This document shows positions 49,501 to 60,000 of a stretch of DNA of 64,000 nt, piece by piece. Both the position numbers and the translations under genes were made by a program. This DNA comes from Breviolum minutum Mf 1.05b.01 (lineage: Eukaryota > Sar > Dinophyceae > Suessiales > Symbiodiniaceae), in assembly GCA_000507305.1 (NCBI GenBank), contig DF239785.1, positions 1 to 64,000 on the forward strand, written 5' to 3'. Within the stretch, counting starts at the first letter, position 1. Each line of letters opens with the position of its first letter. The notes beneath the pieces are model-generated. The model was not told where the DNA came from and made no database searches. It saw only the letters and a list, made by a program, of their open reading frames with translations.

Positions 49501-52500
49501 AAGTCATGGTTTGCATCTGCAGGTGTTTCAGATGCTCAATAAACAACACACAATTTAAAAAGGATTGAATCATGACTGAGTTCCCAAGTAGACGTATCTT
49601 GATGTATCTACATTTAATGTTGAAAGGAGGGTGGGTTTACCTATCATTTTGATCTGAACATCAACAACAACCAACAAACCACAAGAACAACAACCAACAA
49701 CCAACAACAAGAATAACAGCAACAACAACAACAACAACTCACTTTCTTTATCCCAACCCCACGGGGAAAAATTCCAAACTGTTTGATCCCCCACCTGCTC
49801 ATAAAACTCGTTGAGCAGTCTGAATGCCCAGCCTTAGAGATGTCCGAATGAATTGTGATCAACAACAAACTTCACAAATGAGCCACGAAAAAAACACTTG
49901 CTACTTTCCATTATACTGGTTGGTTAATAGGGATCTTTACAATGGTTTACTATAATCGCTATATAACTGGATAGTATAATCCCCTATATAATCCAACCAA
50001 CCAGGGTATTTTTCATGGCTCAAATGGACCTTATTAAGGAGATGACCGTGGTTACATGCCCGAAAACTAACATGGATACCCAAAATGATGGGTTTGGAAA
50101 AAGGTGGACTCCATTAAAATATGGCCATTTATGCTATCTATCTTAGATTTCTGGGTTTTTTTTAAATCTCTTAAGAAGGCCCTTATTTCTTGGGTTCGGG
50201 GTGGCATTGGGGGGGGTGGTGGTAATTATTCAGGTGATGGACCCCATCCATGCGTCATATGGACCCCATCCAGGGTCCGGGCCGATAATCTGATGGTCCT
50301 TTTGTAGTGACTCAACCCATCCCCAAAAAATATGCAACCGTCAAATTGGATCATTTCCGCTAACGGAAATGGGGTGAAAATAAACATAATATAACAATCT
50401 CAAAGAAACCAGCACCTAGGTATGGGTGATTTGAAAAAAAATGAAGATTAATTGTAATTGAATGGGATAGACCTTTTTTTTTAAAAGAACATACATCAGT
50501 CAAAATGAAAAATGCTTATAAAAAATACTTCTGATCTAAAAGCCCCCCTCTTAATCCATTGAGCATGAGCACCCTGCTGAACTGTATTGTGGATCTATAC
50601 CACCTGGAAAGTAGATGGCGCAACTCCCATGTATTGGTGGAAATCATGGCCCCTTACAAATCGCCACCTTTTGGGAGTGGCTAGCCATCTGTGAATGTCA
50701 CATTAGGCAATCCGCCAAACACGAAAACAAAGAGACCCAGAAAAACTGTCCTACGATTCTACCAGCACCCTCCAGCCATAGTGGTGTTGAAAAAACCCTA
50801 ATGGGTTGCTTCATGGCACCCCAACTCCCATCCATTTGGCAGCCCAGAAGGAGGGTCCGAGGCATCCATAAATGGTGTAAGCATGTATGAAATGAGATTG
50901 TGTTTCACTAACCTGAATTGAAGTCAATTTAGGATTTAGTGCTGATTCCAACCCCAATTGATAGGTATCCTTATGTCATGGTTTATGAAATAATCCCCAT
51001 GACATAACTGGGTAGTATTTCATCCACTATAAACCCTATACAACCAGGGGCCTAAAATTTCACTGCTCATCTATGCTTTGAGTCTGAGTCATTCCTGGAT
51101 CAATGGGCTGCTGAATGGATGATGTTCAACAGGTGCAAGCTAAAACGGGCCCATGATGGGGCCTTAAAAACAGCACCCGAACTGGAAGATCTAGCTTCCT
51201 AAACCTGAATGTTTTAGCCTCTGGCGAACGGGTCGTCCATATCCCACCACACACGAAAGCCTCGTTCATCATAGACTCAAAAGTGCCGAGTCGATTGTAG
51301 GGGATATGGGACAGTTCTCAGGGGGGTACATTCCCTAAAAACCTATACTACATCCACCCGTTTGGAAAGTCGACGCAACCCGCTGAGGAATGCCCGGACG
51401 TTCGTGCATGTCAAAAGGCAGCGCTGCATGACCCAAGTCAGCTGCCTGAAGGGTGCGAAATTTTGGGAATAAGCTATGAGTACTTGCATTGTTTCAGGGG
51501 GTAGTTGGATGTACCCCGATACCAACGTATCCCTATGGGCAATCCCTATTGGAAAGCCCTATATAGTGGGTATTTATGGATAACAAAATTCCACAAGAAT
51601 CCCTAGAGAACACAACAAATACCATGGGTACACTGTTAGGGGTACACCCAATTGTCCGTTGATTGATTCCACAATCAATATTAGTACTATCCTTACTGTA
51701 CAATTTCTTTGGTGGTAGTATGATTATGTTGTGGAGGTGATTGCGAACTTGCTGTTGTTGATGCTGGTGGTCTTTCCACAATGGTAGTACTTGAACAGCT
51801 TTTCAAAGCCAAAAGTTCTCCAGATATATATATATATAATGCTTGGTTCATAGGGATCCCGAAAGGAATGGCTTAGTACTAGCCATTCATCATTCTGGCC
51901 AATTATAATAATATGGGTGTTTCCAAAAATAGGGGTACCCCAAAATGGATGGTTTATAATGGAAAACCCTATTAAAATTGATGATTTGGGGGTACCCCTA
52001 TTTCAGGAAACCCCCATATTTCACCAACCTAGACTTTCGTGAAAAACCGGAGGGTTCCATGGATTTCCCTTACTTTTTCACCATTTTTGGGGGGCCCAAA
52101 ACTCGTGTTTTCGGTCGCGATTTCATCCCACTTTTACGCGACCCAAAACCTGCCAACTGTCCGGCCTTGAGATAACAGTGCGTGACAATGCGTCTATCCT
52201 CTGCATTGTCCTACAGGGCACGAATTCGTGAAAAATGGACGAAGTTGTGATGATATTTTTTTGTTAACAACACCGTTTTTACCTGACTTGAATATGGCAA
52301 GCTTCGTTTTTGGATGGGCTTTTGTCACAATTGGCCATCTTCTTTTTGTTGGATAGGTGTTTTTTTGTTCGCCCCTGAAATTTACTGGGGAAAACGATGA
52401 TTATCAGTAGCCCCAGGAAACTTCACCAACAAGAAACCTGTTGAATTTTCAAGTTCAGATCTTTTCAAACAAAGACTCCTAAACGTGTCTCACAACGGCA

Positions 52501-53979
52501 TCATCAACCACGGCTGTAGATGTTGCCCGTTTTTCAAGCCGCCAAACCCTGGGAACTCACCAATATTTAGATCCAACTTGGTACCCTTTGTTTCCAAAAA
52601 TATGTTTCGGGGGACAAAAATCTGCAACCAACCGACTTCATCATCCAACGGCCACAAGCTTCGCGCCGCCCGCGATTCACGAATTCGGATCCACGAATCT
52701 CCTGCAAGTTGAACTCAGATCCGGCCACCCGAACCTGGGTAGTTAACTATCTTGGATGATGTCGACCGTTGGGAAGGGAAGGGTGTTGGGATCCAATGCT
52801 TAGTAGGCCGCGAGCCCTGAGAATCCTGAAACACCTTTCCATTCAAGTGGTATAGTTCCAGGGTTCCAATCTTCCATCTTTTTGAGGATATTCTCAGGGT
52901 TTTCGTCCTGGATTCTTAGGGAGGATGTTGCTTTATAGTAAACTAAACTTTTTGTTTCTCGTGTGAATCAAGGATGAAAATTCCAACGAACTAGAGCAGC
53001 ACTTTCGGAAAAAAATATCAACTCATAATATAAACCACCTCTTTATTGCCAAGTCTGTTGCCAAGAGATGCCACAAAAAAAAAAACAAATCCACCACAAC
53101 AGGGGGTATAGATATCAAGGAAACCCCGGGGAACCTTTCATCCAACGAAACCTCTCAGTTCTCTGAGGCTTGTGACCCGAAACTTTCCCAGGAAGTCGAA
53201 ATGTGTAGCCATGTCAGTGGCTAAAATCAAACTGACCTTAGGAGCAGCTGGAGGATCGCCAAAAATTGGCGATCCAGTTGGAGATGTTTTCTCACGAATC
53301 GTAGGAAGAACAAAAACGGACACAAACAAAAAAAACACATGAGGTGTTTTTTATTATTGGTTCACAAGAACCATGAAAATCCAGATCAAAAAAAAGAAAA
53401 CATACATGAAAAACCAAAGAGAAAAAGATGATACCCCCCCTTTCGCAAAAAACTGCAAACGTTGGGGCTCGAGTTCATCATCGCGGTTCGAATAACTTTC
53501 TGTTGGAGATTTATGATGATTTATGGCTGGTCAACCTACCCCACCTAAAGGCCTTATTAACCATTGGTTTCCCTTAGTAAGGCCATCATTGACGGTTGCC
53601 CATAGGTATCCGAAGATCATGTGTTATTGAAGTAATCCCTAAATAACTACAGTACATAAAACCAACCCCAAATCAATTAATCACGGTTTGTCAACAGAAG
53701 TCGTGAACATACGTCAACCTACATGCTAGTATGATTTGACGTGCTCTCCCTCAACCAAAAAAAAAGAAAATCCCATACCCATAGGATTCATGTCTGGAAT
53801 ATTCACCACATAATGTAGGTAAATATACCAGTCTCATGGATCCTATGGGATACTAAATCAGCTTCCAACCAGCCGTTTCGCCTTTTTTTTGTTTCATCGA
53901 TCAGTGCTCCCCAACAATGTGATCTCTGTAAAGTCGCCGATTCTCCCTGCCAGCAAGGCACCCGATTTTTGGTGTTGGC

Positions 53980-54030
<51 letters not shown>

Positions 54031-57000
54031 AAAAACGATGTCCATAGGATCCATGGGACTGATATATGTGCCGACTTTTAGTTGATTTTTATGGTAAATG
54101 TACCCATGGGAACTGATATATATATATATATGTGCCTCTCATTTAGTCGATTTTTTATGGTTTTCATCTAGGCAAATATACCTGGAGCATCCAGATAGGG
54201 GAATGGATGGAATCCACCCTGATGCCCACTTTGGAAGTTCGGGGTCCCCTAATCATCGAAGCCCAAAAAGCATGGAAAAATCTTGGGGGGTTGGAAATCA
54301 TCCCTTCGTTTTTTCAAGGAAACCGGGGGGGGGGTTGCCTTTATAAGAAATCGTACCAGGAAATGGAAGAAAAAGTGTTTCATCGAGTGTTTGTGTACTC
54401 CCTGCAAAATGCAAAAAAAAATCCGAGAAAGGGTTTCTGGACCAAGAAATCTCCCCCAATCTTTGCTTCTTTCCACCCTTGAAAATCAACGAATAGAACT
54501 TCAGAATCACCCAATTGAAAAGGAAAATCATCTGAACCAGACCTCCGCTAGTTGGTGGTTGAACCAACCCATTTGAAAAATATGCTCGCCAAAGAAACCA
54601 CCGCCTAGCTCCATTTGTTGTGTTCAAAATGTTACCCTCCCTGAAACTAACAGCAAAAGTACCTGAAAATGGATGGTTGGAATACAATCGTTTCCTTTTG
54701 GGATGGCTTATTTTCAGAGGCTATGTTAGTTTCAGGGAGGGTAGGTTAATTTTCCAGAGTATATCTCCATAACTCCATAGGTGGGACTGTATTTTCCATG
54801 TCCAAACATTTCCTTCTCGTTGGAACCAATTTTTTGTTGGATCTTTCCATGTCCCAAAACGTTTCGCCGGAAATCCTCTGGATCTCCCTTTCTTAAAAGG
54901 TAGGCACCTTGTTGAAGTTGCTAAGATGTCGCAGCCCAAGGTCTGCGCCAGTCAGGATGAATATGCTGGTGAACTGGTTGGTTGGTTGGTGGTAGGGATC
55001 ATATAATCCCCAAAGGAAGGCAAAATACATATCTACAATGTGCTTGGAAACCTGGGGGTAGCTTCTTAGCTCCTTATTATGAAGGGATCTTTAGATACCC
55101 CAGCTCCTTAGCTCCTTTCCAAGCACCAGCTAGCATATACCCTGGAAGTCTACCACCATCAAAAAATGGTGGTTCCTTTTGGATGATGATAAACCTTTAC
55201 TTAAAAAATGGTGAAACTCGGAAACCAACCCATTAAAAATGGTGGTTGGACTTCCACGGTATATATTTATATATACCTGGTATATAAGCCGCATATACCG
55301 CCAATTGGGTGTACCACCGTTTACAAAAAGTGGCAAAATCCGTTAAAAAATGTAATGAAAATGTACATCCGGTGAATGTTTGTCTTAAAGGAATCGTACC
55401 GTTCCCCCCACCCACTACCCCATCTCAACAGGGCGATTTTCGGACTCCTGAAATAACTTAAGGGTGATTTCATGTCATTTGGTTCCGGGTCCCAAAACTA
55501 GACAGGCTTTGCCATCGAATGTCCTCCTCAAACATCACAAAAAAGAAACTGGATTGTCCTCATGTTCAGCACCTAAAAAAAGGCATATAGCAAACCCTGA
55601 TCAAAACCTTAATTTTGTTGGTTCGTTTTTCCACAACGTATGTCACATGCCCAGGATGTCATCAAAAAAATGGCACCCCAATGATATAGGAATGCGTTCT
55701 CATCACAAGTGTCCCTGTTGATAGGAATTTCTCTATAAAAGACATGGATTTTTGGGGTTGGCCTTACCAGAAACTATGTTGATGACATGTTGATCATCAT
55801 CATCCCTTAAAAATGATAAACCTCCAAATGTACCAGCACCTTCAAAAGGGTGCCAATTGCTTCAACCCTAAGGGATGGTGAATTGACACCCTTGCAACGG
55901 AACCATCATGTAAGGCACTCCTTTGAAGGTGCTGGTAGTCAAAGTCTGTTTTTTTAACCGTTTTGTTCCGGGTCCAAAAAGGTCACACCCAACTGGTACC
56001 CTGAAAGGTCCGTTTGTGTTTGTCCATTTTGTGGATCAAGTTTTTTTCGCTTAAAAATTAGAAAGGTAGGTACCCTTAACCTCCCCTAGAAGTTGAGTTG
56101 AGCGTTGCGGCAACATTTTTTTAGCCTTGGCTGACGTTCCATTACAGTACTGATTGTTTTGTAAGGGATCCGTAGTTCATGGCTTGTGAGATAACCTCCC
56201 ATATATATGGCTAGTTATATATAACTATAGCTGGGTAGTAGAATCCCATATATACAGGATTTCTTTCGCTGCTCACTTTTTTCACAACGAGGTGCGAAAA
56301 AATACCCCCCCTGCTTGGTCCCCAAAGGAGAGGAGGCTGGTCTAATTTTCAAGGAAAGTTTATACCCTCCCCAAAACCAACATATCCCCTGAAATGTCAA
56401 TTTTGAAGATGATTATATTGATTATCCTTTTCCAAAGGTGGGATATGTATCCGTTCCCTGGAGTTTATAACTCTTTCGGAGTTTTCACTTGCTGTTAAAC
56501 TTCAGGGGTGTATGAACCTTTGGAACAACAAAAAATGAAGGTTTTAGGCCCCCAATATATGGGTTATAACCCCTAACAATGAAGGTTGTGGGTTCTCATG
56601 GAATCTTGTTGGCAGAGACTGCCAGTCTCGAGGCTCCATAGGAAAATTCCCACCTGTGAGCGCGATGTTTGTTCCTACAGAAAAACAGGTAGTTGAAATC
56701 ATCAAGTTCCGAACTTGGGATGCCCAAGAAAACCAGTCATCCAAGCGAAAAAGATATCTTCATGAAAATGTCGGACATGTTTAAAAATCATAGTGAATCC
56801 CTAGTTAGTCTAGTTGGTGGTTGAGCCACCCATTTGAAAATATCAGTCAAAATGAGAATCTTCCCCAAGTAGGGGTGAAAATAAAGAATATTTGAAACCA
56901 CCTAGTAGTGGTTGAACCACCCTTTGCAAAAAATATATATACGCAAGTCAACTTGGGAAATCATTTCCCTAAGGGTTCGGAGAAAAAAAACATCCAGAAA

Positions 57001-60000
57001 AAAAAATGCCTTTTTGAAACCACCTAACCTACGATCCCCCCATTGGGAGAGGATGACTATTTTCGGGCGTTGACGGGTCAACAAACAACTGGGGACCGAA
57101 AACGAACAAAAAACACTCGACCTTCATAATCTGAAAGCACGTGGCAGAATGCCTCGGGGTCACGGAAATCGCAAAAGAACAGGATGAAAACAACGGAAAG
57201 GGCGAGGAAAGGGGTAGGGCATATATAGTTCCATAGTGACACAAATGGAGACTTCTAGAGTTTAGTTATACCACCAAAAGAGAATGCTTGCCAATTCTCA
57301 TGGTAATGCTGCATAGCTTATAATATGCTCCCCACTCCGAATAACAGTCACCATCAAGATATACCTTATTATTTGATTTTTTAGGGTTTGGCGAAGTTCT
57401 TATTGGGTTAAACGGTTTAACCTTCACTTGCCACGGGCAAAGTATGGCATCTGTCAGGGATTTTGGGGCTTCGGGGGACACTTCCCTGAAACTGAAAAAC
57501 TTGCCACTTTCCGAAAAAAAATGGGGGTGCTTCAGATTGGAAGAACCACTTTCCGAAAAAAAATGGTTGGGAAAAGCAGTGTGTACCACTAGGATGTCCA
57601 TGGAAGTGATCGTAACGATCGTTAGTAAGTTGGGTTATAACCTATTTAGGGGACTTACAACCTATATTATATTGGGGTTGTAATCTAGTTACTAAGTACC
57701 ATGGACATCCTAGTACCAGGATTCCTCCTTCCCCCCCTGTTGATTGCTTGGATACGAGTATGGATTTTAGGATTTGCTTCTGAAGATGCCGATTGATCCT
57801 GAATCCTTTGAGGGGGGGAAGGCCTACAGTATTTTCAGGGTTTTTTTTGGTTGCAAGTTGGCAGGGAGATAATTTTTAGCATTCGAGTTCTCATGATGTT
57901 AGTTTCAGGGAGGGTATAATGGAAAATCCTCTATACCCATTAGGCATAGTTAGCAATTCATGAGCACACCATATCATCAAATAAATCAATAAATAAATAA
58001 ATAAATCAATCAATCAATCAATCAACCAATGAATCAATCAACCAACCAACCAAACAAACAAACAAACCAAACCCACCCGGGTAACCAACGACAACGTTAC
58101 AAATTGTTGCACTTGTTTTTTCCAACAAACAAATTCCACTCGGGGGAAATTGCCCCTCGAAAAGGTTGAATTCCGAGGTGCATATTCTCCAAGATCGCCC
58201 GATCATTGTAAATCAAAGCCAAATCGTGACTGGCAGAGGAGCAAAACCTGAGGGAAAACCCTTGACACCGGACCTGCGGTTTCGGGTTTGGTTGGTGGGT
58301 GAGGGTCAGGTAGGTAGGTAGGTAGGCCTAATTTCTTGGAGATCTGAAAAAAATTGAAAATTGGAGAGGGTGCCTCCTTGATTTTATGTCAGTTTGGTGG
58401 GTCAGGTAAAGATTCAAGGAAACAAAATGTTTCATAGATCATCTTATGATAGCAAAACAAAAAATTAGTTGGTGTCCTTTAGGTCATATTGTGATCCCTT
58501 ACCCAAGTGGTATATATCTACATCGCTACCCCCTACCCTTTTGGCTCGTTACTAACAGCACAACAAACAACCCGAAAGCTTCAAGTCCACCCCTGGGCGA
58601 TTAAACCAACCCGGCGAGGGGGGCAGGTCATGAAGTCCATACGTTTATATTGCTGAGCCTATGGTGGTCATGTTGAGTCATTCATAATGTCATTAAGCCT
58701 CTGAAAGTAACAGAACCTGTCTGTTGATGGTTCAGAAATCCCCATTCCCAACCACCGTTGGGATGGTGGTTAGAATTCCTGTTGTCTAATGGGATAAATT
58801 ATCAACCTCAACTGGTGAGTTTACCGGATTTCTGGTTGCCATCAACGGGGTATGTTGTGGTACACAACTTCCCTTGGATGTGCTTGAAAATGTGGGGTGA
58901 GTTGTGGACCTGCTTTTGATGGAGTTTCGGGATCTTTTTTCACATAAACCCCATCTTCAAGTGTCTGACTCAGCCTCTTCAAGTCAAAAACTCGGAAGTC
59001 AGAATCTAGCCAAATTAAAATATTTCACCAACCTGGGTTTTCCTGAGAATAAGGGAAAACCCCATTTCCCTTCCAACTTGCTACCGAAGTTGAGGGCCAA
59101 GGTCGTTTTGTGAGCCAAATTTGATGTTTTATAGGGCATCAAGTTGGTTCAATATCTTCAGGATGGATATGTCTTGGCAAAAAACCCACCTCGGTGGTGG
59201 TGTTTTTTGCATTTTCCCTCGGGTACCCGGGTACCCAATTTGAAAAAATATGGCGCCGATGTCAAAGTTTGCCCTACAATTTCTGACAAATCTGTGAAAC
59301 CACCTACAGTAACCTGTAAACATCAAACATCCCAAAAAAAAAATCATCTGTGAAAGCACCTACCCTCCGGTACTCTAAACATAGCCATGGCAAATGCAAC
59401 AATTTGTAAATGAGTTTCCTATTCAACAAAAACGGGGAATTTCCAGCCAGCTATGTTAGATTACTGGAGCTCGTAACCAGAGAACAGGGCTCCCAAGATT
59501 CTGGGCTAAAAATGTACATCCTTAACCTGAATGTTTCGGCCATTTCTTGTGGGGATTCCCTTACTTTTCAACCATGTGAGGGGTGACCAAACCGGCGGTT
59601 TGGTCGTGAACTGGGCTCCCCAAACGCATTGTTTCGGCCAAAGTGGCCAACATCATGTGCCAATGCGGCGATATCGGTCGCCACATGCCTGGGACGGAAC
59701 TGTTCCAAGTTTGGACCCCCAAAATCGGATGATGTGCCTGAAATCTCAGGATTTACCATGAGAGCTAAAAAATGATTATATATGATATACGATAGGTTTG
59801 CTGTACCCATTCTTAAGAGATACTTGGGAAAGTACACCCCGTATCCTTTCCTTCCAATCACTAGCTAGAATATGGAACTATGGCAATCGCTGGAGTGCCA
59901 CTCTAGGGTTTCATGAGATAGTCATAGACTCATAGAGGTATCTTCGAGTGGAACCACCACTGTCCGTTGCTTAGACCTTATTTTGTAACTGCTGGCTACC

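Noticed and set aside
49400..49530. Minus-strand frame with ETPADANHDLGPFPAPKTAA
   Set aside because: Protein-like, but phase and position do not fit the phosphodiesterase, and the plus strand is equally open.
58541..58565. TTTTGGCTC resembling part of the dinoflagellate spliced leader
   Set aside because: Only nine bases match and it is not upstream of an intronless gene on the right strand.
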